The notes under the pieces are model-generated. The model saw nothing but the letters and a program-made list of their open reading frames with translations, was not told where the DNA came from and did not search any database. This document shows, in pieces, positions 25,532 through 36,709 of a DNA stretch of 64,000 bases (positions are counted from its first letter, which is position 1; each line of letters begins with the position of its first letter). Position numbers and translations under genes: made by a program. Origin of the DNA: Isoetes taiwanensis (taxonomy: Eukaryota > Streptophyta > Lycopodiopsida > Isoetales > Isoetaceae); NCBI GenBank assembly GCA_021234155.1, contig JAJEKV010000005.1, positions 23,141,584-23,205,583 on the forward strand. Direction: 5' to 3'.

Positions 25532-25540
25532 CTATATAAG
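25532..25540 (+). promoter_or_regulatory. TATA box for the antisense ORF
   Basis: CTATATAAG on the + strand lies about 30-38 bases before the ATG at 25570, in the opposite direction to the retrotransposon. This is a strong plant TATA consensus and suggests an internal antisense promoter. Confidence 0.55.
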
Positions 25541-25569
25541 AGAAGCAGAGGTTGAAGCGGAGACACCCG

Positions 25570-25836
25570 ATGGCGCTCAGTATGTCTGCTGCTGGTTTGC
25601 ATGACAAATGCACTATGCCTTCCAACTGCCTGGAGTGGATTACGTGCAAAATGGACTGTCTGGACCTCTGGCGGTGCCACAATCGTGGCATTGCTATGGA
25701 CGGGTGGTGTGCCGGCATGGCTGAGCATGCCGATCCCCACACCAACGGGATGGAGGTGATTCTGCACCTGCGCTGGGACCCTGAGCACAACTGGTACCAC
25801 ATCCTGCGTATCACCTCTGCTCCGAACCCGGAGTAG
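25570..25836 (+). CDS. Antisense small ORF of the gypsy element, 88 aa
   Basis: An intact open frame starts MALSMSAAGLHDKCTMP and ends HILRITSAPNPE. It is rich in Cys and Trp (CLEWITCKMDCLDLWRC) with a strand-like C-terminus (MEVILHLRW). It lies between integrase and the 3' ORF, antisense to pol, with a TATA box just upstream. Antisense ORFs at this position are known in Tat-lineage plant elements such as Grande. No homolog is recognised for this protein. It could be a regulatory protein or an RNA-level feature, and short length leaves chance possible, but the frame is open while pol is broken. Confidence 0.5.
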   Translation: MALSMSAAGLHDKCTMPSNCLEWITCKMDCLDLWRCHNRGIAMDGWCAGMAEHADPHTNGMEVILHLRWDPEHNWYHILRITSAPNPE

Positions 25837-25973
25837 AGGGTGTTCTCCTTAGGACTTAGTAGATAGGGCGCTGAGCCCGTTTTTGTAAATAGGGCACTGC
25901 CCATAGCGGAAATGGCTGGGCTCTGCCCACATTTTGTAAAAATTCCACCTATATAATATAAATATGCCGCCAG

Positions 25974-27290
25974 TTAGTCACTATCTGTTGTGTTTGTGTC
26001 TGGAGCAGCATCTGTGGTATGATTGTCACTTTCTGTTGTATGAAATTGTTTGAGGCAAAAGCCATTAACCAGTGTAGGTAATGGAGTTCCATCTAATTCA
26101 GCCAGTTTGAAAACGCTTGGTTGCACCACGTGAACAATTTGATAAGGGCCAAGCCAGCGAAATTTTAACTTGCCCGGAAAATTTTTGTAACGAGAATCAT
26201 AAAGAAGAACCAAATCGCCTTCTCTGAATGTTTTTGTCTTAAGTCTTTTGTCATGCAATGATTTCTGCAACCGTTGTCCATGAAGAACACGAACATAAGC
26301 ATCACGCCTAAGTTCATCCAACTGTTCCAATTGATAAACCCTTTCTTTGAGTGCAGCAGGCGGATTATAGGCTGTAGCCAGTTGAAAACGGAGAGTTGGA
26401 AGAATGTACTCAAAAGGCATGAGAGCTTCTTGACCATAAACCAATTTGAAAGGAGTGTGACCTATAGCTATTTTGAAACAAGTATTGTAAGCCCAAAGAA
26501 CAGTAGGAAGCTTGGTTTGCCAGTCAGTGCGAGAAGCGTCACAAATTTTCTTGAGAATTGTGACCAGAGTTTTGTTGGTGCTTTCGGCCAAACCATTCCC
26601 TTGAGGATAGTAAGGTGTGCTCTTGTGATGATGTATCAGGAGATAATCCGTCAGCTCCTTGATGGTATGATTAATAAAATGGACACCACGATCACCACCA
26701 GCTCGGTAGGGCGTACCCGAATCGCGTGATGATTTGTTGATAGATGACCTTGGGCGTCTTTGCCGCAGGTGTTGTCTGGAAGTGCGCAAACTTCCGCCCA
26801 TTTGGTAGCGTAGTCAGTGAGAACCAGAATGTAGCGGGCACGGGTGTGCCGCGCAGGCGAATCAATGGGTCCCACAAAATCCATCCCCCATTTGCTGAAG
26901 GGGAGAGGCGTGGCGACCGGCGTCAATGGAAGAGCGTCACGGGCCGTGGGCTTTCCCACACGGCCGACAAGCATCACACGCGGCGGGCGGGAAGTGAGCA
27001 TCTGTGAAAAGCGTGGGCCAAAAATAACCAGCAAGAAGGATTTTGTGTGCCGTGGTGTCACCATGAAAATGACCACCACCGAGCCCTTCATGGGCTTCTC
27101 GAACAATATCTGGGACCTCATGAGGGAGAACACAGCGTCGAAGGATGCTATCCTTACCCTTTTTAAAATATGGCCTGCAACCATGGTGTAGTCCGCGGAC
27201 CTCGCGGAGAAATTGATGTCGACGGGATTGGCGCTATTGGAGAGAGCGTGGCGTCCTTTGGTGGAAGAGCTTTGTGAGGAGATATCTTTG
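25974..27290 (-). pseudogene. Gypsy integrase
   Basis: On the - strand, remains of the zinc-binding region (about 27100) precede SKWGMDFVGPIDSP (first catalytic Asp) and YILVLTDYATKWAEVCALPD. After a frame change near 26690-26720 come GDRGVHFIN (second Asp) and YYPQGNGLAESTNKTLVTIL (catalytic Glu). The C-terminal region follows: VLWAYNTCFKIAIGHTPFKL, VYGQEALMPFEYILPTLRFQ, GDLVLLYDSRYKNFPGKLKF and RWLGPYQIVHV. The frame then runs to a stop at 25974. Integrase inserts the cDNA into chromosomal DNA. The last 230 residues are continuous. The frameshift between the first two catalytic residues means no intact enzyme is encoded. Confidence 0.9.
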
Positions 27291-27294
27291 AAAG

Positions 27295-29110
27295 TCATGG
27301 AACCAATGAGGTGTTGCCGTGACCGTAAAGAGTTGAGCGTCGGGGAAAGGCATCTGAGACTCCAGTGGAGGGATCATCTGTGTGGATGCGTGAAAGATAA
27401 TCCGGGACAACATGAGATTTGCCTGCCTTGTGAACAATTTCAAAAGGTGCAAATTCTTGCAGAAGGAGGACCCAACGAGCAATGCGGCCCGTGGGCGTGG
27501 ATTTGTTGATCAAATAAAGAAGTGCCTGGTGGTCAACAAAGAATTTGATCTGACTGCCCAAAAGATAGTGACGGAAGCGTTGGACGCAGAAAATTAAACC
27601 CAAGGCTTCTCGCCTCGTGGCGCGTAGTAGTTGCGCCGCGAGAATTGAGTTTCCTACCGCGATATCTGTTTGGTTTGTCAGTGTGTGCATCATATGCTTG
27701 AGAAAGAATAGCTCCAATAGCAAACGCCGAGACATCTACATGGACGTGAAAGGGCTTGTCCCATTGAGGAGGAACAAGAACCGGGGCCTGAGTAAGCAAG
27801 AGCTTCAACTGTTGGAAGCGAGATCCGCCTGGGAATTCCAAGCCCAGGTGGATTCATCACCCGTGAGTTTACGAATGGGATCTGCAATGGCTGCTAGTCC
27901 AGGAATGAAGGTAGAGTAATAATTGACCTTACCCAGGAAAGAGCGTGTCTCCTTGATATTGGCTGGTGCTTGAGCCTTGAGCACACAACCGATTTTGGCG
28001 ATACCGCTTTGGCTATCGACAACGCGTGTCCCAAATGTAATACACGAGTGTGGCGAAAAGGTGCATTTTTTATCCAATTGAGACTAATGCCTGACTCATC
28101 ACATTTCATCTTGAAAAGACGAGTTCCAATTTATCCAATTGGTCAGCCATGGAACCGTAGGCATGTTAGAAAAGTCATCTTGAAAAATTTGCAAAAAGGG
28201 ATTTTCCTTCATAAAATCATGAAAAATATTTTGATCGAGAGCATGATGCGTTGAAACGTTGATGGAGAGTTTGATAATCCAAAAGGAACCACCTTGTAGG
28301 CAAAAAGTGCCTTGCACGGGTGGTGAAAGTAGTCTTGAGTTGATCGATTCTTTGATTGAGATCGATTGTAGCGGAAAAACCATCCATGAAGGAGTACATC
28401 TCATGTCCAAAGAACCTCTTCCGAACCTGGTATGTGAAGGGAAGTGGAAAATGGTCACGCTCCGTGGCCTGATTGAGTTTTCGGTAGTCCACGCAAACGC
28501 GGATCTTACCATTGTGTTTGAGGGCAATGGCGATGGGGCTCACCCATTCGAATGTTTGACCTCATAGATCAAACCCGCGGCAAAGGCGTTTGTCAATTTC
28601 CGCCTTTGACGCGATCACGGTAATTGGGGTTGAGCGTGCTTGCCGTTGCTAAGCGGGGCGTGCATCAGATTTGGTAGGAATGGTGAGTTCCCCAAGGCTT
28701 TGTTGATCCCTCGAAGATCTCTCAGAGCTCCGGCGAAAATGTGTTTGAACTTTTGAAGAGCGTGGCAGCCTGTACGATAAGGTGTCGGAAGATTTGCGGC
28801 AATGCGACACGGATTGTTGCCTACGCCCACAATCTCGACTTCGGAGTTTGAATATGGGGGATAACATCCGTGTCCCGGACAATATGAGCAGGAGGTTGAA
28901 GCATAACAGATGCGTGGCACTCGCGTGGTGAAAAAGAGGTTCTTGAGTTTCATCAAGCGAGGTTGCTTCATGACAAATGCGTGTACATCTGGCAGGAGCC
29001 GCGGGAGGTTCAGCTTCTTCAAAAAGTGATCAACACGTTGGATTCGATTGCAAGGAGCCGGTAAAGGGTCAAAGCAAAGCCGCCACGGCCGGTCCCGATC
29101 AAGAGTCATT
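27295..29110 (-). pseudogene. Gypsy reverse transcriptase and RNase H
   Basis: RT landmarks on the - strand are SPIAIALKHNGKIRVCVDYR followed by KLNQATERDHFPLPF (28540-28440), MYSFMDGFS, and a catalytic region that reads FQDDFSN (about 28165) where functional enzymes have Y-x-D-D. The connection reads SFLGKVNYYSTFIPGLAAIA (about 27945). RNase H follows with VHVDVSAFAIGAILSQAYD (27750), then FFVDHQALLYLINKSTPTGR, IARWVLLLQEF and VPDYLSRI. Frames change several times (near 28380, 28210, 28080 and 27690). The enzyme copies element RNA into DNA; this copy is dead. Confidence 0.92.
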
Positions 29111-29183
29111 TCTCCCCAAGGATCAACATACTCGCTGGTGGAGCCTGAACTTGATAGATATTCTGGGCGCCCTCGAGAATCGG

Positions 29184-30365
29184 TTAATGCGAGAGAGGGT
29201 TCAAAGATTGTCGAATCGAAATGATTTTACCGGTTTCCAAGTCCATAGTGGCATTAAGGTGACCATCCGTGATAACTAAGCGTCCGCGGGCCCAAGAATG
29301 GATACTCTTGGCCCCGGGGAGAAAAGGTCTGCCAACCAACATTTCATAATCACCTGGATCTTCTCCAGCCTTCCAAACACCAAATTCCAAGGGGAATCGG
29401 AGATCACCAATGTTGATGTGAAGAAGAGGCGTGACGCCTTGAGGTCTCGTGATATGGCCATTGGCCAATTTGATGTCATATGGGGCACGATAGAGTTGTT
29501 TGATGCCCATTTGTTTGCGGAGTTTATCCGTGATGAGATTGACCGCGCTACCTCCGTCAATTTGAACATGATTGACTTGTTGATTGCCCACCGTGGCATG
29601 GACCGTGGGTGTAGAGGTAGCAACAGCCCCAACCAAAACAGTCGGGAGTGGTAACTGGTCCTTGAGAGCAGGACAGAGTTTCAAAATTGTTGCCAAACTT
29701 AAAGGAATTTTGATTTTTGCCAGCTCCTCTTGGAGTTCTAGAGGCACATGAGAAAAAGGATCTGCTGGATCCACAGGTGCTGGAGTGCGTGGTAATGAAG
29801 CAGCAACTTCTTTGAGTAGGTCAACCTCTGCAGCGATATTTGGATATGTCTGAGAGTGTGGAGGTTGAGACGTGGAAGGTGCTTCTTGTCTTTGTTGAGC
29901 TCTAGTGGTGGCATGAACATTAGCCAACGTGCGGCCTTCAGCAGCTTGCATGAGGTTTAAAATGCTTTGGCGAACTTTAGGCATGACATGCGGCATGAGT
30001 TTCTCCAAGTCAGGTGCAAAGTGAACCTTTTTTTCTTCTTCATGAGGAATGGTGTCGACTGCAAAGGCAGGTTGCGTGTCATTAGGAATAATGGTTAAGG
30101 GACGTGACGCCCTGGTCTGGCGTGAAACCAAACCAACCCAATTTGAGGGCTGGACTGGAGGATTAAGAGCCTGAAAAATTTCTTCCTGTGCTTGTTGATC
30201 CATCTGAGGTTGATTGGCGTGGAGCTGGTTGATAAGCGTGATTGCCGAGGCTTGCCGAGGTGGCTTCCTAAGAACAGGACGCGGGCCTTGTTTGCCATTA
30301 GCAATCCAGAGTTGGTAAGCCGTGAGGCGGACCGATGTGGTCTGATTGGTGCCAGGAAGCTGCAC
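29184..30365 (-). pseudogene. Gypsy gag C-terminus and protease
   Basis: A continuous 393-codon frame follows the gag knuckles. It includes a Gln/Pro-rich linker and, near 29560, VQIDGGSAVNLITDKLRKQM, the retropepsin active-site region with D-G-G-S in place of the more common D-S/T-G. The flap and second half (YDIKLANGHITRPQGVTPLL, later YEMLVGRPFL) follow. The protease would cut the polyprotein. The frame ends at 29184 and the next pol segment is in another frame. Confidence 0.85.
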
Positions 30366-31923
30366 CTGAACTTGTGGAAGTTGAGGACACGCCGTGGTGG
30401 TATGACCCCATTCTTGACAGTGATAACACTGAGCTTTAGAAGGATCAAAAGGATGACATGTGTTGGGTCCCCGTTGTTGCTCCTGTTGCTGATAGAGTTG
30501 ATTGGGTTGCGCCTGCAGTGGTGGCTGCTAATATTGCGATTGTTGCTGAGGTGTTGTTTGCACTTGATAAACCAGTTTGTTGCGGAAAGGTGTAGGATGA
30601 GTGCGAGTGCACTCTTCCGTGGCATGATTGCACATGTTGCATCTTTTACAATGAGGCGGGCCATTGGTGGAGTTGCACTCATTCGCCAAGTGGCCTTGAT
30701 ATTTGCAGATATGGCACCGATCCGGCTGGCCAGCTAGCATTTGCGTGTTGAGGTTGGACAGCAGTCTGTGGAACCATGACGGGAGGAATGAAAGGGAGCT
30801 CCTGAAGAGCCACGCCACGGGAGGAAACATTGACTGAGTGATTGACAAGGTCGATAGCCTGCTCCAAAGTCTTCGGGCGCAGGTATTCAGTCATGAGTCG
30901 GATAGCTGGAGGAAGTCCTTGGAGAAACCAGACCAAAATCTGGCTCTGTGTGGGGTACTCCTTGAGTTTGCTGAGCAGAATGTGAAGACGATCTGCAAAA
31001 TCCCGTCTCACGACTCCGGGGGCTCTTGTTGAAGGTCATTGAGTTGCTTGAGATGAAGTTGATCATCATCCGTGGTCCCATAGTGAGAAAGAAAAGCGGT
31101 TCTCATTTCGACCAATCTTGTTTCCAAAGTGGCTTTTGTTTGACATGAGCCATTGATGAGGAGAATCCGCGGTGTGGTGGAAAAGATGTGGAATTTCAGT
31201 TGAGGTTGCGCATGACCATTCCGGGACAGCCCGAGCCTCAAATTCTTCCATGTGGGCCTGAGCACTTTGGTCTAAGGGTTTGCCTTTCGTGTTGCCAAAG
31301 GTGGGATAAGTCGCCAAGGGTCCGAAAGGTAGAGGTGAAAGTGCTTGGCTGGGCGAGGGCCCGGATAGGGATTATATTGAGGTGGAGTTGGAGGTGGCAT
31401 GGTGCCGGAAAGACCCCACGATGAAGGGGTTCTTGAGGTGGAGGTGCTGGAGGTGCCCGATCATTTGTTTTGAGGTCGGTAAGGTTGTAAAATGTGAAAA
31501 AGCGGTGGGAAATGTAGGAAAGGGAAAGTCCCGGGGGAGGCGCAAAAGAGACATGTGGATATCCCCGCCCACCCTTGGGAGATGATGGTTGTGAAGGCAG
31601 AGGCGGATGGGCGAAGAATGATGGATGTAGGCATGTTCCGGGTATGAAAGTAAGGTTGAGAAGGGGAGCCCGATAGGGCTCCCCGATAGTGATGAGGTGG
31701 ATGAGGTCGTGGAGCAATGTTTGCACGCTTGAGGTGGGGAATTTGGGCCGAGGCCGACCACGAGGGGGGTGGGTGGCGCCCGAGCCCTAGACCGAATGTG
31801 GCCTCCCTCAATGTCATAAGCAGATCCATACATATCACGAACAACTTCCCGTCGCTGATGACGCTCCAAGCGAGACGCCGTCTGGGAAAGAAGTTCTTCA
31901 GGTGTGAAGTTTCGGACAGACAT
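30366..31923 (-). pseudogene. Gypsy gag with three CCHC zinc knuckles
   Basis: The likely start is the ATG at 31923 (MSVRNFTPEELLSQTASRLE), 28 bases after the primer site. The capsid-like part around 31090-30840 contains RRDFADRLHILLSKLKEYPT and LVWFLQGLPPAIRLMTEYLR, typical of retrotransposon gag. Three knuckles follow: CHICKYQGHLANEC, CKRCNMCNHATEEC and, near 30430-30389, CYHCQEWGHTTTAC, all C-x2-C-x4-H-x4-C. Gag forms the particle and binds RNA. Frames change at about 31700, 31240, 31010 and 30530, so it is not translatable as one protein. Confidence 0.88.
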
Positions 31924-31950
31924 GGCGACAGAAGAAAGGTAAAGCGAATC

Positions 31951-31969
31951 ATCCCCGGCATCGGCGACA
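31951..31969 (-). promoter_or_regulatory. Primer binding site, tRNA-Asp type
   Basis: One base after the 5' LTR, the - strand reads TGTCGCCGATGCCGGGGAT. This matches the complement of the 3' end of plant tRNA-Asp at 17 of 19 positions; the expected start is TGGCGCCGTTGCC. A tRNA-Asp primer differs from the tRNA-Met site of many plant elements. Confidence 0.8.
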
Positions 31970-31970
31970 G

Positions 31971-32558
31971 TGTTTGGGGTCTGGGTTCGGGAACTCCTGC
32001 AAGACAGCCCTCTGTGAGGACCAGTGGATCGAACAGGAGAATCCGGGGGACTATGTCACGCGGGATTTGCAAGAAGAAAACAAGAAGAAGAAAACAGAAC
32101 AAAAGAGAACAATGAGAGGAAAATGATAAGCTTCCTTGATATCAATGATGAACATACATGAGCTCTCGCAATAGAGAGAAGACTGAAAAGAGACAAGACT
32201 CAAAACTCATCTAAAACTCATGTGCTAGCTCTACTCATATATATAGTACAATGGCCTTTGGCCCAATATAGACACTCTGACTGATCTCAGTGCCGACTCC
32301 TGGAAGAAGGCCTGATTTGCAGGAATGCTGGCGGTGCCTCTTGAATTGCCTAGAATCACGCTGACGCGGGCGGTGACGGGCCGTCACTTGTCTGAGCGGC
32401 GCCTCTTGTTGACGGACGCAGGCTTTGACTGCGTGGTCTGCTGCTTGGTCTTTTGCTGAGCCTTTGATGGCTGACCCGTGGCTGACTGTGGATCCTTGTT
32501 CTTGACCTGGTCCGTCGTATGCATGAATAGTCCTGTACCAGGAGGCACAGGACTAACA
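31971..32558 (-). repeat. Right LTR (5' LTR in coding sense), 588 bp
   Basis: It matches 14258-14849 with about 1 percent isolated differences outside one divergent patch. TATA-like CTATATATATG lies on the - strand at 32236-32246 and would drive gag-pol. The inverted repeat TAGTCCTGT/ACAGGACTA (32528-32536 with 32547-32555) lies at the terminus. Confidence 0.95.
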
Positions 32559-32812
32559 CAGATGTTCTACACTCACAGAATGTTAGCTGATGCTTATGGC
32601 ACCCTTATACTTCTCATGGTTCAGCAGGATTTTTACAGATTAATAAGGGATAATCTATGGATAGCCGACTCCTATGTCATGGGAACTGCTGATTCATTCA
32701 CTCAATCCTATAACCAACTGTTCTATACTGCCATAAACTCTGATGATCCAAAGATTCCTACCATCCCTGATGAGACATACATTGACAGTATTGCCTCCTT
32801 TGAGATGCAATA
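32559..32812 (+). pseudogene. Unidentified ORF, 3' part, after the gypsy insertion
   Basis: This begins at the duplicated target site CAGAT and continues the frame interrupted at 14257. It reads HRMLADAYGTLILLMVQQDF, then NLWIADSYVMGTADSFTQSY, and ends IDSIASFEMQ at a TAG stop. An AT-rich stretch follows, then the duplicated 3' flank at 32987. See the 5' part (13382-14257) for identity. Confidence 0.55.
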
Positions 32813-32986
32813 GTATCTGTTTGGTTTTTGCAGGTTTGTTAACAGAGACAGGTTTTTGCTATTTGGACGAGATATGGGATTACCTCTTTGGAAAAGACCT
32901 CAGTTCCTGGCTCTAATCCTCTTCTACAACAAACAGATTAACACAAAAGTATAGGACTCAAGGCTTCGACAATACTTGGACAAGAC

Positions 32987-33175
32987 CTTAATATATGACA
33001 GAAACTTTATGTAATTTCTTTTGTCCAGAAACTGTGTAATTTCTTTTGTCCAGATCTATTAATGTATTTACTTTGTGAATCATCTTTTTCTGCAAGTCCT
33101 ACTTAATACTGTCAAAGGAAATACAAATAGTTACAACTGATGCACTTCCAAACCAGAGCAGAGGCAATGTTGAAC
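32987..33175 (+). repeat. Duplicated 3'-flank segment, copy 2
   Basis: Direct repeat of 12927-13124, slightly shorter. It follows the split ORF as copy 1 follows the 91-aa ORF, so the two ORFs have related 3' flanks. Confidence 0.85.
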
Positions 33176-33314
33176 ATCAAAAAGTACAAATGCAGTTCAA
33201 AAAGTACATCAATTTAGATTATCAAGATGGCAACAACATGATCTTTGATCAATCACCAACCATAATCAAACTTCATTATCCAAAATATTAAATGCAAATC
33301 TGGCATCAGGTACA

Positions 33315-34980
33315 TCAAGAGTACTTAAACTTTTTCAGGATATCCATTGCTTGCTTAGATTCTTTATCCAACAGATTGGATAGTTTTTTCTCAAGCACGT
33401 AGTCTTTCAGATTCTCAACTTCCAACAGCCCCGCAAGGAAAGGTTTCAAATGCTCGAAGAGAAAATTACCTTCACGGCGAGATGGCTGATAAGTGTTTGG
33501 GGTCACTACTGTGCCCGCACTATTCTTGTAGCCGCGGTATAACATGTCATCAATCAAAGCGTGTTGTGTTCAGCCCATGTTCCCTTGTATCTAGAGTAGG
33601 TGGTAGACCTTGTTGAGATCTTTCAGCGAATAGGCTTTTGCTCACTTTAAATGATGTGTTTGTGCACACATCTGAGTACCAAGTAAATAGCAACTTGTCT
33701 CTAAGACTCCTTGGAAAGGTATGCTTCAGGATTAAATTTGCAGCCACACTCGTCAATGTTGTCCAAATAGCAACCCTGAAGTGCTCCACGCACCATTCCA
33801 AAAACTCCAATGCTCTTGGACGCAAAACCAATATCTTTGTGAGATTGAGATGCTTTGCCTCTGCACCATCTTGAAGGCTGCTGGGCAATAGTTCCCCTTT
33901 CTCAAACAACTTGCACAAAACTCCTTCAAGCTCAAAAATTAAAAGCTTCATAGGCAGTTTAAGCTGCTTATTGATTCACAACATAGAGGGACTGCTATGT
34001 ATGTCACCGCCACGTTTACTATTCTTTATAGTAGCCACCTGCTCTCTTGTACTTCTTGTAGAATTTAAATGTTAAAAACACATACTAAGTGGAAGTTAAG
34101 AGATGGAATTGCTAAGTTACCAGGTGAATATGACTCCTCTGATCTCAAGGATTGACTTATTTGTTTCGGGCTGCCTATACTCTGCTCCTTCAACGTACAA
34201 TTCTTTTTTACAGGGTACTCAACATTCTTCTTCTCAAATTGACTGCTTAAGGCCTGGTTAGTCCCTCTTTTCTCCTTACATGATTGTGATCAACTTTGCT
34301 TTTCATACTAGGTGATGATGCAGTATCACTTAGTTCTTGTCCATGATATGGCCTCTCCGGCACATGTTCTTTATCTGCAAACACTTTAAATATTGTAAGG
34401 ACTAAGAATTCACTTATTGACCTTTCCATTTTTCTATAAGCTACCTGGTGGAAGTGACATTGTGGCCAAATCTTCTGTCTCTTCAAGATAAATGTCATTC
34501 TCAACTTCAAAACATGCTTCACTCTTAATATCAGCTAAAACTTCTTTAACCGCGACATGCGAATCAAGACCTGCAGTAACAATTTCATAACCTGCACCTA
34601 CTGTCATAACCTGCATGTCATTTTAAACATGCATATAACCTCAACTCATACAGCAGTACATTACCTTCTTTGACATTATTTTCAGTAATGACTAACGCCG
34701 TCTTTTTGTGTTCTTCTTCAACAGTCAAAGCAACACTCAAACATCTTGGCGTGACTTGTTTTCCTTGGCGGGAGGACATGGATGTTGGAGTAAAGGCAGC
34801 CATTGCAAATCCTCCATTCCTTTCTGCTCCACATGCATAAACATTCCTCAATATAAGGTATGATCATTTCAAACTTATCATAAATGTACAACCAACCATC
34901 ACAAGACTCTATCATTGTGTTCATTTGCACTCTTTTCCGTCCGTTCATCCATGTCATTGATATCTTGTGCTCACAATGGA
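33315..34980 (-). pseudogene. FCP1/NIF-type phosphatase-like gene, frameshifted
   Basis: Read leftward, exon-like blocks with GT/AG borders are seen at about 34957-34675 (ending VKEG at a GTAATG), 34606-34445, 34380-34270, 34246-34123 and 33962-33315. The last block carries the domain: LPMKLLIFELEGVLCKLFEK, then LRPRALEFLEWCVEHFRVAI, DKLLFTWYSDVC and IDDMLYRGYKNSAG. This order fits the FCP1/NIF family of plant HAD-type phosphatases, which normally dephosphorylate Ser/Thr residues. Here the catalytic D-x-D motif reads E-L-E, so catalysis would be lost. A one-base frame change near 33557 separates the two halves of the domain. It is probably a pseudogene. Confidence 0.7.
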
Positions 34981-36135
34981 TCTCATGACATTCTTAGATA
35001 CACTACACGAGAGACATACATGGTTAAATAGTTAAAAAAAAATGAGGCAAAAGAGTGATAATGTTCAACTACACGAAATGCACAAGACAACAAGGGAGAT
35101 GATACGCATGCATGCATTCCCGCAACAATGGTAGGTAGAAGCATGCCATCTGTTTTCAATGATCCGTGACAAAATGGGCGCGCTTAGTTCAATTGAATAC
35201 TATCCTTCATTATTACTCATAACTATTGCTCCACAATGGCGTGGGAGGATCCAAATCAAATGAGTGACTCATAGTTTGTCTAGCAAGTAACATTCTTTTA
35301 AGACAAGATTTCATCTTTTTTCAGCTCATCCAATGTGCCATCCTAGAAATTGTCATTACTTGCATCCTTTATGACGGTGTAATCTCGGCAAGTTCTTTTT
35401 TTTCGTAGGTCAATGACGACCTCAATGTCAACCCTTGCTATAGTGGGCAAGGTTGCAATTAATGCTTCATATCGCCAATGTCACCCTCAAGTGTGCTTGT
35501 TTACTTGCCAAGGGCCTTTGATTTTGTCGGTTAAGTCATTGCACTTCATTCATTGACTTTCAATGCCAATCTGCTAATCTTATCTTCTATCCCTGAAATC
35601 CATTTTTTCAACCCTCATGACATTCTTTGTAACATGCATCGATTAGACAAAATTGTATATACAAACTGCAACAACAAATGAGCATTGTTTGAGTTGAAAC
35701 TCGCAACTAATAGCTAAGCTCGAAACTAAAAACAAACTGAAACTACCACCAAAGCGCAACTACTACCAACAAAAACATTCGAATCAGAACTACATCTCGC
35801 AGAATCGACATTCGAACTATAACTCCAAGATGTTGTTACCTTTCGAATCGCGGTGACACTACACCACCAAGAATCGACATTCGAATCAGAACTCAAAGTA
35901 GTTTCAACTCGAATCGAATCGCCAAAGTTGCAAATTGAACACCAAACTAGAACTCCACCGGTTCTAGCGCCCAATTGCAACTATTACGCATATAAACAAC
36001 TTCTAACACTAACTAAAAATAAGACGCACTAACTAAAACTAACACTGCCACTCAAATGTCAAATGTAACTAACATGAACACGAGCTCAGAATAAACAACA
36101 GAAATTTAAACATATGCAAACGACACAGACACAAA
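34981..36135 (-). other. Intron-like stretch, no supported exon
   Basis: Between N-terminal and C-terminal exon blocks of the phosphatase-like gene. Bases 35640-36130 are A+C-rich on the + strand, that is G+T-skewed on the - strand, with imperfect GTTGCAATT, TTCGAATGTCGATTC and GTTAGTGTT motifs, like the spacer at 7559-8060. I see no domain. Confidence 0.45.
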
Positions 36136-36709
36136 CTATGAACTATGGCAAACTGCCAACTTATCTATACACTCATCAAACAAGAAAGATACATCTAAAT
36201 TACCTTGTGGATTGTTGCTGGAAGTTGCTCTCTGTTTAGTGTTAGATGTTACATAGGAGCTGGGTGCTCTTGGAGACGATATGACTTTAGGTACGTCATT
36301 CTCCTCCTCTTCATCAATTGTAAGGACATCTTCAGCACTATGACTCATTCTTTTAGTTCTTGAGGCTGAAGATGCATGCTCATAAAAGATAAGCCAATCT
36401 ACCGTCTGCCCATTACAATGTAACATAAAAGCCATCGCTAAAGCACACGGAACACTGCCCTAAAACTTTATCTCTGTTGAATATTTTCTTGTATAGATCC
36501 ATGAACTCCTTTTTTCTTTTCTCTTGTAGAAGCTTGTATCTGTAACAAGCTCTACCCTTCACTTTCTCACCCCACATCTTCCGCATCTCAATGTCATCGA
36601 CCTTCTCCTCAGATTTATACAAATCCTTATAGGTGATCCCTCTCTCTTTGTCGGTCACGTTCTGCTTATCTTCTTCCATGAACCTGAAAATAAAAAATGA
36701 AAAGCACAA
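36136..36709 (-). pseudogene. N-terminal exons of a multicopy gene family
   Basis: The block 36677-36440 (MEEDKQNVTDKERGITYKDL, then DIEMRKMWGEKVKGRACYRY, KEFMDLYKKIF) is related to a + strand block at 61994-62300 (PHEDLEKLWGDRVPNQSGYR, YKEFMQIYKRI). After a frame change near 36430, a Ser/acid-rich stretch (SAEDVLTIDEEEENDVPKV, then SSPRAPSSYV) follows. It lies upstream of, and in the same orientation as, the FCP1-like exons and may be the 5' end of that gene. The family is unknown; two copies in 26 kb suggest a transposon-borne or duplicated gene. Confidence 0.45.
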
